From: Methanobacteriaceae archaeon
GTDB taxonomy: Archaea; Methanobacteriota; Methanobacteria; Methanobacteriales; Methanobacteriaceae
Length of the DNA: 5,607 nt
Assembly (NCBI GenBank): GCA_011620845.1
Contig: WOYJ01000189.1
Coordinates: forward strand, 1-5,607
Direction of reading: 5' to 3'
A model generated the notes under the pieces. It was not told where the DNA came from. It did no database searches and saw only the letters and a program-made list of their open reading frames with translations. Every line of letters begins with the position of its first letter. Positions within the stretch are counted from its first letter, which is position 1. A program made the translations under genes and the position numbers. Positions 1-5,607 of the stretch are shown here, piece by piece.

Positions 1-199
1 ACTAGCTTCTTATATAATTATTCTGCTAAATAAACTAATCATTGATTTTAAAATGCATAATACAGTACAATTACTATGTCTCCCGTTAAAAGCCACTTTC
101 TTACTAATTTTTTATTAAAATCTGTAGAAGTTTTATTAAATAGGTAGGATACATAATAAAAGTTATAAGGTTTAAAATAAAACAAATTATTGATTAAAA
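1..199. other. AT-rich intergenic region left of the zinc-ribbon gene
   Basis: No supportable gene is seen here. The stretch is strongly AT-rich. A reading frame on the minus strand (48-254) runs across it and into the start of the zinc-ribbon gene, but its product is a low-complexity Phe/Tyr/Asn/Leu mixture typical of translated AT-rich DNA, so it is not called. A T-run at 108-113 could terminate a transcript arriving from the left. The right end carries TATA-like sequences, listed separately. Confidence 0.6.
163..180 (+). promoter_or_regulatory. Candidate TATA box(es) for the zinc-ribbon gene
   Basis: TTATAA at 163-168 and TTTAAAATAA at 171-180 resemble the archaeal box A. With the usual distance of about 25 bp from box A to the transcription start, transcripts would begin near 190-200, at or just before the ATG at 200. 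The mRNA would then be leaderless or have a very short leader. This fits the weak ribosome binding site (only TGAT at 191-194). The surroundings are so AT-rich that chance matches are likely. Confidence 0.35.
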
Positions 200-622
200 A
201 TGGAATGCCAAAAATGTGGGGGTTATATAAGGCGTAGAGACACTTTCTGTCCACATTGTGGTGCGAAACTCACCAGACCAAAATATAAACCTCAGCAGAA
301 AAGTAGGAATTCTGAATATAAACCCTTGCAAGGAAGATATAAGAGGGGAGAATATCATGATAGGGAAGAGGATTTCTACGACCAGTACATTGAAGATCAA
401 CACGTGGAAGATCAGTATCAAAAAAGACCAGCCCACCAAAAATCAAGGAAAAAGAAGTACAGAGGCTACGATCTCAGCCAGTACTATCCTGATGAGGAAG
501 AAACAGAAAGTTCCGACATGGGAATGACCCCAATTCTATTGATACTAATTATAGCACTGCTCCTGGGTTTTATCATTGGTTTTATGATGTTTACCAGCGG
601 TTCATTACCTTCTGTAGGATAA
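200..622 (+). CDS. Zinc-ribbon protein with charged linker and C-terminal membrane helix
   Basis: The 140-residue product has three visible parts. Residues 3-20 form a zinc ribbon: C3-x2-C6, then C17-x2-C20 followed by Gly-Ala-Lys-Leu, the pattern of the common small zinc-ribbon domain of archaeal membrane proteins. Residues about 25-105 are a hydrophilic, low-complexity linker rich in Lys, Arg, Glu, Asp, Gln and Tyr, with a small internal Glu-Asp-Gln repeat at 65-73. Residues about 110-132 are one hydrophobic helix (Ile/Leu/Gly/Phe), followed by a short polar tail. There is no signal peptide. The protein should be a tail-anchored membrane protein with its ribbon in the cytoplasm, but the topology is inferred. 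The start is secure: an in-frame TGA lies at 191-193 and the ATG at 200 is the first start after it. Its function is unknown; such proteins are usually annotated as zinc-ribbon domain-containing protein, and a role in protein or nucleic acid binding at the membrane is only a guess. It converges on the DUF39 gene. Confidence 0.88.
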   Translation: MECQKCGGYIRRRDTFCPHCGAKLTRPKYKPQQKSRNSEYKPLQGRYKRGEYHDREEDFYDQYIEDQHVEDQYQKRPAHQKSRKKKYRGYDLSQYYPDEEETESSDMGMTPILLILIIALLLGFIIGFMMFTSGSLPSVG

Positions 623-650
623 AAATTATCATTTTTTACCTAACCAATTA
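623..650. terminator. Short convergent intergenic region, possible T-rich terminators
   Basis: Only 28 bp separate the stop of the zinc-ribbon gene (TAA, 620-622) from the stop of the convergent DUF39 gene (TGA on the minus strand, 653-651). A run of six T at 632-637 reads as a U-tract for the plus strand, and AAAAA at 621-625 gives a T-run for the minus strand. Archaeal termination often needs only such T-rich tracts. No strong GC hairpin is present, so this is an inference from position and composition. Confidence 0.35.
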
Positions 651-1913
651 TCAGCATCCACCCAGATCGAAACTACCATCTGTAACTCTTTTTTTAAGGT
701 CCTCTGCCAGTTTCCTGGCTCTGATTATATCAGATTGACGGCAGACCATGGGTACTTCCACCAGCCTTTCATCCACACTGAACTTGATTTTACCCCTCTT
801 CATCTGGAAGGCACCGTGGGGACAGGAATAATCGCACATCCCACATCCAAAACAGATTTCCTCATTTAAGTTACCTTTATATGCGCCTGTAGGGCATCTT
901 TCATGGACCAAACATAATTCGCAGTTCTGGCATCCTTCCGGATAATAAACAGGCCTTTCTGTAATATTCTCCCAGACAGAGGCATAATCAGTAAATCCCA
1001 TAACCTGATGCCTACCACGTATATCAGCAACTGGTAATTTGATGTCCTTGTTGGTGATGAAAGTATCTCTAAGAATATCCTCATCCAGGATGGGTATGGC
1101 AGCGGCAACACTGTTGAAGACCTCGGGACCGGCGGCAGTTTTAAAACCACCCACATATAAGGGGTCCATCTGGTGCATATCCGCTGATATCATCAGGTTA
1201 GGCTTTTCATCCGAGCTCCTGGTGCCCTGACCCAGTACCATCCCCTCAGAACCAGAAAGAAGCACCTTAGCTCCTCGCTTTATGATCCTCATATGGGGAT
1301 CATTCTGCAAGGGGTTCAGTTCACCACATCCCGAGAAGGACAATCCCTTAAAGGGCCCTTCCATATTCACCGCGTTGAAGATGGAGGCCACTGATTCTAG
1401 GGAAGGATTAATGAAGGCTGTGTAGTTTTTAAATGCCAATCGGGTACCAATCATCTGTGCGGTGCCCATATCATCCATGGTTACGGTTGTTTTTAGTTTA
1501 TCCCCGCTTATGGATTCCACTTCCACTTCAACTTCATTCCCCTTAATTATATCCTGAAACAGGAATCCTCCCCCGTAATCATCATGATAGATGCTGTGAC
1601 TGGTCCCGTAAACTATCAAATCCACGGATCCCAGCCATTCATTGGGACAGGGGCCTGGAAATCCAGGTACTCCATTTAACAAAATTCTATTTGCTTTTTT
1701 AAATGAACCAGGTTCACCTACTTTGATATGGAAAATAGCGGCTGTACCGGACATTATTCCACACGTTCCAGTGGTTACAACGTCGACTTCATCGAATTCA
1801 GGTTCCTCACCGTTCCTAACCAGATCGCTAACTTCCTCTGCGGTGAGTACCGTTGCTTCACCACCAACTATCCTCCGTTTTATATCCTGTAGGGTTCTGC
1901 TTTTCATGTTCAT
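651..1913 (-). CDS. DUF39/ferredoxin protein, methanogenesis marker 16 family (homocysteine-synthesis related)
   Basis: The 420-residue product has an N-terminal DUF39 domain (about 5-315) and a C-terminal ferredoxin-like domain (about 322-380). The DUF39 part contains three cysteines in motif-like settings: TGTCGIMSGTAA (C51), FPGPCPNEW (C89) and FSGCGELNP (C196). The ferredoxin part has C328-x2-C331-x2-C334-x5-C340-Pro and C354-x2-C357-x2-C360-x3-C364-Pro, enough for two [4Fe-4S] clusters. C391 and a final Gly-Gly-Cys (C420) add further thiols. By family knowledge, DUF39 proteins of methanogens form homocysteine from L-aspartate semialdehyde and a sulfur donor, with a separate ferredoxin-type partner. 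The architecture here, DUF39 joined directly to ferredoxin with no CBS domains, matches the family annotated as methanogenesis marker 16, whose own reaction I cannot state with certainty. The protein should be cytoplasmic. The start at ATG 1913 has only a weak upstream site; a second ATG two codons later (1907) is possible. It lies 96 bp after the TPR gene, behind three dyad repeats. Confidence 0.9.
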   Translation of the reverse strand: MNMKSRTLQDIKRRIVGGEATVLTAEEVSDLVRNGEEPEFDEVDVVTTGTCGIMSGTAAIFHIKVGEPGSFKKANRILLNGVPGFPGPCPNEWLGSVDLIVYGTSHSIYHDDYGGGFLFQDIIKGNEVEVEVESISGDKLKTTVTMDDMGTAQMIGTRLAFKNYTAFINPSLESVASIFNAVNMEGPFKGLSFSGCGELNPLQNDPHMRIIKRGAKVLLSGSEGMVLGQGTRSSDEKPNLMISADMHQMDPLYVGGFKTAAGPEVFNSVAAAIPILDEDILRDTFITNKDIKLPVADIRGRHQVMGFTDYASVWENITERPVYYPEGCQNCELCLVHERCPTGAYKGNLNEEICFGCGMCDYSCPHGAFQMKRGKIKFSVDERLVEVPMVCRQSDIIRARKLAEDLKKRVTDGSFDLGGC

Positions 1914-1925
1914 TACTCTTTGATC

Positions 1926-2000
1926 CTGATGGGATTTAATTAAATTAATTTGATGGATTTAGTTAAAATCAATCTTGATTGGATTTAGACTAAAAATCAA
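1926..2000 (-). repeat. Three tandem imperfect palindromic repeats upstream of the DUF39 gene
   Basis: Three copies follow one another with starts 24-25 bp apart, at about 1926-1949, 1950-1972 and 1975-2000. On the plus strand each begins (T)TGAT(T)GGATTTA and continues TAAA followed by AATCAA or AATTAA. The second and third copies are imperfect dyads: TTGAT at the left end matches ATCAA at the right end, with TTTA/TAAA inside and a three-base interruption. The first copy is more diverged but keeps TGATGGGATTTA and TTAAA. The array fills most of the gap between the TPR stop and the DUF39 start. It could be a set of operator sites for a dimeric regulator, small hairpins in the mRNA leader, or slippage-derived repeats. 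No known regulator motif was recognised. Confidence 0.65.
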
Positions 2001-2008
2001 ATTTTAGT
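1989..2008 (-). terminator. Weak AT-only hairpin just after the TPR gene
   Basis: ACTAAAA at 1989-1995 is the reverse complement of TTTTAGT at 2002-2008, giving a 7-bp stem with a 6-nt loop directly after the TPR stop codon. The stem has only one G-C pair and overlaps the third dyad repeat, so it may simply be part of that repeat array. A termination role is possible but weakly supported. Confidence 0.2.
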
Positions 2009-2009
2009 A

Positions 2010-2360
2010 TTAGATCAATTTTTGGTTGGATTTATCAGATTTTTTTTCCTTAACCCGGTTTAATAATTCCTGGTTTTCTTCCATTAACTTTTTAAGGAGT
2101 AAATCTTTAATTTCCAGGGATTCACTGTCGGTGGGGTCGATTTCAATTGCCCTGTCCAGGCTCTGCAGTGCATCATAGGGCTTGTCCAGGAGGGAAAAGG
2201 CGGTGGCCATACCCTTCCAGGCCTCCACATTCTGCGGGTCGCTGTGGGTTATCGTCTCATATGCTTCCAGGGCAGCCAGGTAGTTGCCTTCCTTAAATGA
2301 ATTATCACCCACTTCCTTCCAATAGGTTATTTCTTCCTTTATGGATTCTTGTTGAGTCAT
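2010..2360 (-). CDS. Small TPR-repeat protein
   Basis: The 116-residue product is nearly all helical and carries two tetratricopeptide repeats. The first is about residues 12-45, with Trp14, Gly18, Tyr27, Ala30, Tyr34 and Pro42 in the usual places. The second is about 46-79, with Trp48, Ala53, Ala64, Ala71 and Pro76. A charged capping or coiled helix follows (81-107). Two repeats plus a cap make a minimal scaffold that binds a partner peptide or protein; the partner cannot be named. A longer reading from GTG at 2369 exists, but that GTG lies inside the ribosome binding site GGTGAT (2370-2365), which is 4 nt from the ATG at 2360, so the shorter start is chosen. The gene begins 39 bp after alaS on the same strand with no clear promoter between, suggesting cotranscription. 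It is soluble, with no signal peptide or membrane segment. Confidence 0.88.
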   Translation of the reverse strand: MTQQESIKEEITYWKEVGDNSFKEGNYLAALEAYETITHSDPQNVEAWKGMATAFSLLDKPYDALQSLDRAIEIDPTDSESLEIKDLLLKKLMEENQELLNRVKEKKSDKSNQKLI

Positions 2361-2364
2361 ATTA

Positions 2365-2370
2365 ATCACC
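2365..2370 (-). promoter_or_regulatory. Ribosome binding site that fixes the TPR gene start
   Basis: On the minus strand GGTGAT is followed by TAAT and then ATG. It matches the complement of the archaeal 16S rRNA 3' end. Because the upstream GTG candidate start lies within this motif, the site decides in favour of ATG at 2360. Confidence 0.7.
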
Positions 2371-2399
2371 GTGAATATACTGTAAATTACGATATTATC

Positions 2400-5093
2400 C
2401 TATTTTTCCAGGTACTTCGAAACTGCATCCAGTGCTTCGGCTATTTTCGTTGTGTCACGTCCTGCTCCCTGGGCCAAGTTTGGTTTACCTCCCCCACCAC
2501 CGCCCATTATATTTGCAGCCTCTTTGATGACTTCATTGATTTGAACACCCTTCTCCAGGGCTTTTGATGATGCTCCGCCGGCGATTTTACCTTCACCGTT
2601 TACGATAACCACCACATCGACTTTACCAGTTTCAGTGAGGTTTGAGGCGATCTTCACCAGTTCACCCATATCTGCTTCGATCTGTTTGTTGAGTACAATT
2701 AGTTCTCCAACCGTTTCTGTCTGGCTGGTGATGCCCTCAATCTTTAGTGATGCAATTTCATTTTTCAACCGGTCTATTTCATTTTTAAAGGCCTTCCATT
2801 CGGTGAAGAACCGTTCACAGGTCTGGGGGAGCTGCTCAGCATCCACCTTGAACACTCCGGAGCTTTCCTTCAGGAGGTTATCGTTGTTTTGCACGGCTTT
2901 TATGGCCGATTCGCCGGCTGAAAATTCTATCCTCTCCACTCCGTCCTGGATCCTCTCGGTCCTGGTGATCTTGATCAATCCGATATCACCGGTCTGGTTA
3001 CAGTGGGTTCCTCCGCAGGCCTGGACGTCTGTTCCCTCTATTTCAACGGTCCTGATATCCATACCGGGCACCACTCCACCCTGGTATAGTATGAACCCGT
3101 ATTTTTTCTCGGCCATGGTTCTATCCAGCCAGAAGGTGTTCACGTTGATGTTGTTCATCACCAGCTTGTTGGCCACTAGTTCGATTTCCTCAAGTTCTGG
3201 GGGTGTGATCCTCTTGTAGTGTGAGATGTCGATCCTGGATTTATCCACACCCTTCTGGGCTCCGGCCTGCCAGATATGGTCGCCCAGTACTTTCCTGGCG
3301 GCGGCAACTATAAGGTGTGTAGCGGTGTGGTTCTGGGTTAAAATCTTCCTATGGGATGGGTCCACGTGGCCTTTGATGATCTGGCCCTGGTAGGGGTGTA
3401 CTTTCTGTATATCCTCTTCACCAACCCTGTGGAGGACTATGTCATCCACTTTTTCGGCGTGGAGGACCTCCACTTTTTCTCCACGTATATCCAGGTATCC
3501 TATATCGGATGGTTGGCCCCCTCCTTCTGGATAGAATAGCGTACGATCTAATATGACGTTGTCATTGTAGGTTCCAATTACGTGGGCTTCAAACTCATAA
3601 TTTGAAGGGTCATCATAAAATAACAGTTCTGTGGTGGGATAGTGCAGCTCAATCGCTGCTTTTTCTTCCGGGATCTCCTCGGAGTGTTCTGAAGCCACCA
3701 GGGTATAGAAGTTATCGGGGATATTTGCATCGAAGTTTTCCTCTTTAGCTATTTCATCTACAGATTCTGGGGGTATGCCGTGGGAGTCGTAGAGCATTAT
3801 AAGGGATTCCAGGGGTATTTTATCTTCTCCATCCTTTTTGAGATAATTTATGGTCTTTTTAACCAGTTTTTTACCTTTACTAACTGTTTTGTAGTACCGT
3901 TTTTCTTCCAGGTTGATTATATCGTTTATATGTTCCTGGTGCTGTTTTATCTCCGGGTAGCTCTTTTTCAGGTAGTCCAGCTGTAATTTCATCATATCCT
4001 CCAGGGACTCCTCCAGCTGGAGCTCCTTCATGAAGCGAATGGTTCTCCTTAAAATTAAACGGGCAAGGTATCCGTCTTTAACGTTGGAGGGTACCACTCC
4101 ATCTGTCAGCATAAAGGCTAGGCAGCGGGTGTGATCAGCTATTATATAGACGGATTCTACCGGTTTTGTTACCTTTACCAGTTCCTCTACTGGTATCTCT
4201 AATTTCTCGGCCACCCTGTTTCGTAGTGCCTTCAGGTCGGCTATGTCTTTGATGTCCATCATCCCGGCCACCCGGGCGTTTTCTGCCAGGATCTCATCAT
4301 CCACCTGTACATTGCCCATTGCCTTTAGCTGATCTACCACAGGGCCGAAAGCTGATTCATAAGCGGTGGCTGTGCCCTGGCTTATCCAGGCGAACCTTTC
4401 CAGGCCGTAGCCGGTGTCCACGATTTTAAGTGGTATGTCCTTCAGTCCCTGGGGTGTGGTGCGGTATTTTATAAATACCAGTGTGGCAAGTTCCACTCCC
4501 CTGACACAAATCTCGTAACAGGGGCCGGCGTTTCCTCCACCTTCCCACCATGATTCGATGAATGTGATCTCCTCTGGGTTGATGCCGATGTGCTTGATGA
4601 AGTCGTGGCAGTATTTGATGGTTTCATCTTCCCAGTAGATGTGATTTTTATCTGAGTTGAAGGCGTGGTGTCCTCCCATGGTGAAGCAGGTCATGTGCCT
4701 GCCAGTACGGCCGACGTTGTCCACATCGTTGAGTCTTATGGATGGTTGGGCAACTACCAGTGGATTGGCTGGGGGCTCCACCATACCAGAGGTGACCCAT
4801 GGTTGGAAGTCATAGATGGAAGCTCCCACTAAAAATACATCATCCCTCCACCTTTTGGCCAGGACTGGGTACCTTCCAATAGGGGTGTGGTCGTTTTCAC
4901 TGAAAAAATCCAGGAAAGTCTTTTGGATGGAGTGCAGGTCATACTTTTTCCGGGTTGCGGGGTTACCGATAAACCCGTATTCATCGCAGGGTGCGTCTCC
5001 ACAGGTTTGTCTGTCGATTGCAGTCCAGAAATCCTTACCACATGTTATGCAAGTTTTTTTAGTGTATCCCAGTTTTTTGAATTGTTCAGACAT
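2400..5093 (-). CDS. alaS: Alanine--tRNA ligase, archaeal type
   Basis: The enzyme activates alanine with ATP, charges tRNA-Ala and hydrolyses mischarged Ser- or Gly-tRNA-Ala. The product is 897 residues, the usual size for archaeal AlaRS. In order: an archaeal N-terminal extension with C15-x2-C18 and C31-x4-C36; the class II catalytic core with motif 2 around GRTGRHMTCF (128-137) and motif 3 VDTGYGLERFAW (225-236); the tRNA-recognition part including DHTRCLAF (320-327) and DGVVPSN (331-337); the editing domain with zinc ligands in HTATH (589-593) and CGGTH (693-697); a helical linker (765-784); and the C-terminal DHHA1 domain with six glycines (864-869) followed by KPNLAQGAG. All key motifs are intact, so it should be active. 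The start could be ATG 5102 or ATG 5093. The second is preferred because GATGATC, resembling GGTGATC, sits at the same spacing as the clear site of the TPR gene. It appears to be the first gene of the cluster alaS-TPR(-DUF39). Confidence 0.97.
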   Translation of the reverse strand: MSEQFKKLGYTKKTCITCGKDFWTAIDRQTCGDAPCDEYGFIGNPATRKKYDLHSIQKTFLDFFSENDHTPIGRYPVLAKRWRDDVFLVGASIYDFQPWVTSGMVEPPANPLVVAQPSIRLNDVDNVGRTGRHMTCFTMGGHHAFNSDKNHIYWEDETIKYCHDFIKHIGINPEEITFIESWWEGGGNAGPCYEICVRGVELATLVFIKYRTTPQGLKDIPLKIVDTGYGLERFAWISQGTATAYESAFGPVVDQLKAMGNVQVDDEILAENARVAGMMDIKDIADLKALRNRVAEKLEIPVEELVKVTKPVESVYIIADHTRCLAFMLTDGVVPSNVKDGYLARLILRRTIRFMKELQLEESLEDMMKLQLDYLKKSYPEIKQHQEHINDIINLEEKRYYKTVSKGKKLVKKTINYLKKDGEDKIPLESLIMLYDSHGIPPESVDEIAKEENFDANIPDNFYTLVASEHSEEIPEEKAAIELHYPTTELLFYDDPSNYEFEAHVIGTYNDNVILDRTLFYPEGGGQPSDIGYLDIRGEKVEVLHAEKVDDIVLHRVGEEDIQKVHPYQGQIIKGHVDPSHRKILTQNHTATHLIVAAARKVLGDHIWQAGAQKGVDKSRIDISHYKRITPPELEEIELVANKLVMNNINVNTFWLDRTMAEKKYGFILYQGGVVPGMDIRTVEIEGTDVQACGGTHCNQTGDIGLIKITRTERIQDGVERIEFSAGESAIKAVQNNDNLLKESSGVFKVDAEQLPQTCERFFTEWKAFKNEIDRLKNEIASLKIEGITSQTETVGELIVLNKQIEADMGELVKIASNLTETGKVDVVVIVNGEGKIAGGASSKALEKGVQINEVIKEAANIMGGGGGGKPNLAQGAGRDTTKIAEALDAVSKYLEK

Positions 5094-5165
5094 AATGATC
5101 ATCGGATATTTTTTAGTAAAAAAAATTAGTTTTGATAGAGTTTGTTTTAGATTTCTATTTACTTC

Positions 5166-5180
5166 TATATTTTTGTTTCA
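5166..5180 (-). promoter_or_regulatory. Candidate BRE/TATA promoter for alaS
   Basis: Read on the minus strand, a purine-rich GAAAC is followed by AAAAATATAG, resembling a BRE plus box A. A start about 25 bp downstream would lie near 5147, giving a leader of roughly 55 nt before the ATG at 5093. Other TATA-like strings further upstream (5211-5220 and 5236-5245) are alternatives. Confidence 0.35.
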
Positions 5181-5334
5181 TCATTTGAAATATTGTTTTA
5201 GAAATATTTATGGATATATTGAATTTTTCGGGTAGAATATATAGTTGTATTGATTATTTTTTAGATACCTTAAACAACACAAAAGTATTATAAAATCCCA
5301 GACTTGTTTTTTCAGGCATCTTACTAATCTAAAT

Positions 5335-5344
5335 CTTTAAATAT
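5335..5344 (+). promoter_or_regulatory. Candidate TATA box for the 62-codon gene
   Basis: CTTTAAATAT, preceded by the A-rich AATCTAAAT, resembles an archaeal box A. Transcription would start near 5365, giving a leader of about 50 nt before the ATG at 5414, enough to include the ribosome binding site at 5402-5407. TATTATAAAA at about 5286-5295 is an alternative. Confidence 0.35.
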
Positions 5345-5401
5345 CGTTTCAAACATAATAACACTTGTAAGAGTCTTTTAATAATAATTGTTTTTAAGAA
5401 T

Positions 5402-5407
5402 GGTGGT
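5402..5407 (+). promoter_or_regulatory. Ribosome binding site of the 62-codon gene
   Basis: GGTGGT stands 6 nt before the ATG at 5414. It is one of the two clearest such sites in the window and the main argument that this short frame is translated. Confidence 0.6.
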
Positions 5408-5413
5408 AGAAAA

Positions 5414-5602
5414 ATGGATGACAGCAATAATAATTCTAAATCTCTATTGAAAAAGGCATATAATTGTAAAAGTAATGAGTTTGAATCAATGCTTGAAAAA
5501 ATAGACGATGAACTTCGAAAAAACAAAGACGATGAGGATGCACTCACTGCTAAATTAGTCTTAACCAGTAAAATGGCTGTAAAAAGAATTGATTCAAAAT
5601 AG
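5414..5602 (+). CDS. Small charged helical protein, unknown function
   Basis: The product has 62 residues and I do not recognise it. It is rich in Lys, Asp, Glu, Asn and Ser, has one cysteine (C18), no hydrophobic segment and no signal peptide, so it should be soluble. It looks mostly helical: residues about 8-35 form an amphipathic stretch and about 41-60 a second one, joined by a Lys/Asp/Glu-rich turn. The turn and following helix (DDEDALTAK, 39-47) resemble the junction between two TPR repeats in methanogen proteins, so it might be a degenerate TPR-like helix pair; this is only an impression. The ATG is preceded by GGTGGT at good spacing and a possible TATA box, which favours a real gene. 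It is divergent from alaS, and nothing in the context suggests a role. The gene is complete, ending in TAG five bases before the end of the window. Confidence 0.65.
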   Translation: MDDSNNNSKSLLKKAYNCKSNEFESMLEKIDDELRKNKDDEDALTAKLVLTSKMAVKRIDSK

Positions 5603-5607
5603 TAAAT

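Larger units (their letters stand above)
5103..5413. other. Divergent AT-rich intergenic region between alaS and the 62-codon gene
   Basis: This 311-bp stretch has no supportable gene or RNA. A plus-strand frame that enters it from within alaS (4816-5235) is an antisense shadow. The DNA is very AT-rich, with many TATA-like strings (for example 5167-5175, 5213-5220 and 5236-5243). GAAATATT occurs twice (5187-5194 and 5201-5208) and TTGTTTTAGA twice (5142-5151 and 5193-5202). In such DNA these short repeats may be chance. It must hold the promoters for both flanking genes. Confidence 0.6.

Noticed and set aside
48..254. Minus-strand frame of 68 codons at the left end
   Set aside because: Low-complexity Phe/Tyr/Asn/Leu composition from AT-rich DNA, overlaps the start of the well-supported zinc-ribbon gene, and shows no ribosome binding site.
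194..527. Frames on the minus strand (194-439) and in another plus frame (258-527) inside the zinc-ribbon gene
   Set aside because: They are shadows of the zinc-ribbon gene, whose Cys4 motif and membrane helix define the true frame.
1642..1923. Plus-strand frame antisense to the start of the DUF39 gene
   Set aside because: Lies opposite a protein with clear family motifs; its product shows no domain and has no ribosome binding site.
1914..2009. The tandem repeats considered as a CRISPR array
   Set aside because: Units abut without unique spacers and are too diverged and short in number; no cas genes are nearby.
2635..3219. Long plus-strand frame (194 codons) antisense to alaS
   Set aside because: Ser/Pro/Ile-rich product typical of the reverse strand of a conserved gene; it lies opposite the AlaRS editing domain motifs, and no promoter or binding site is visible.
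5142..5208. Short direct repeats TTGTTTTAGA and GAAATATT upstream of alaS, considered as regulator sites
   Set aside because: Only 8-10 bp of AT-rich sequence, two copies each, no dyad symmetry across copies and no regular spacing; chance is a sufficient explanation.
4816..5235. Plus-strand frame running from inside alaS into the divergent intergenic region
   Set aside because: First part is antisense to the AlaRS N-terminus, second part is translated AT-rich DNA; no domain or start signal supports it.

Overview
The window looks like chromosomal core sequence from a methanogenic archaeon, most likely a mesophilic member of the Methanobacteriales close to Methanobacterium. Three things point there. 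The alanyl-tRNA synthetase is of the archaeal type, with an N-terminal Cys4 extension. The DUF39/ferredoxin protein belongs to the family called methanogenesis marker 16. The ribosome binding sites are GGTGAT/GGTGGT-like and the intergenic DNA is very AT-rich with TATA-like boxes. No mobile element, CRISPR array, rRNA or tRNA gene was seen.

Layout, left to right. Positions 1-199 are AT-rich and non-coding, with a probable promoter near the right end. A plus-strand gene (200-622) encodes a small zinc-ribbon protein with a charged, flexible linker and one C-terminal membrane helix. It converges, with only 28 bp between stop codons, on a minus-strand cluster that reads right to left: alaS (5093-2400), a small TPR protein (2360-2010) and the DUF39/ferredoxin protein (1913-651). 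The gap alaS-TPR is 39 bp, so these two are probably cotranscribed. The gap TPR-DUF39 is 96 bp and holds three tandem, imperfectly palindromic 23-26 bp repeats that look like an operator array or a set of small RNA hairpins. Upstream of alaS lies a 311-bp divergent, AT-rich intergenic region with candidate promoters in both directions. At the right end a 62-codon plus-strand gene (5414-5602) has a strong ribosome binding site but no recognised function.

How the genes work together: alaS charges tRNA-Ala. The DUF39/ferredoxin protein is related to the enzymes that make homocysteine from aspartate semialdehyde and sulfide in methanogens, so the cluster may join translation and sulfur amino acid supply, though the TPR protein has no assignable partner. 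Most of the window is ordinary housekeeping DNA. The parts most worth a second look are the tandem dyad repeats at 1926-2000 and the cysteine layout of the DUF39/ferredoxin protein, including a Gly-Gly-Cys C-terminus. I found no convincing evidence of a wholly new multi-gene system.
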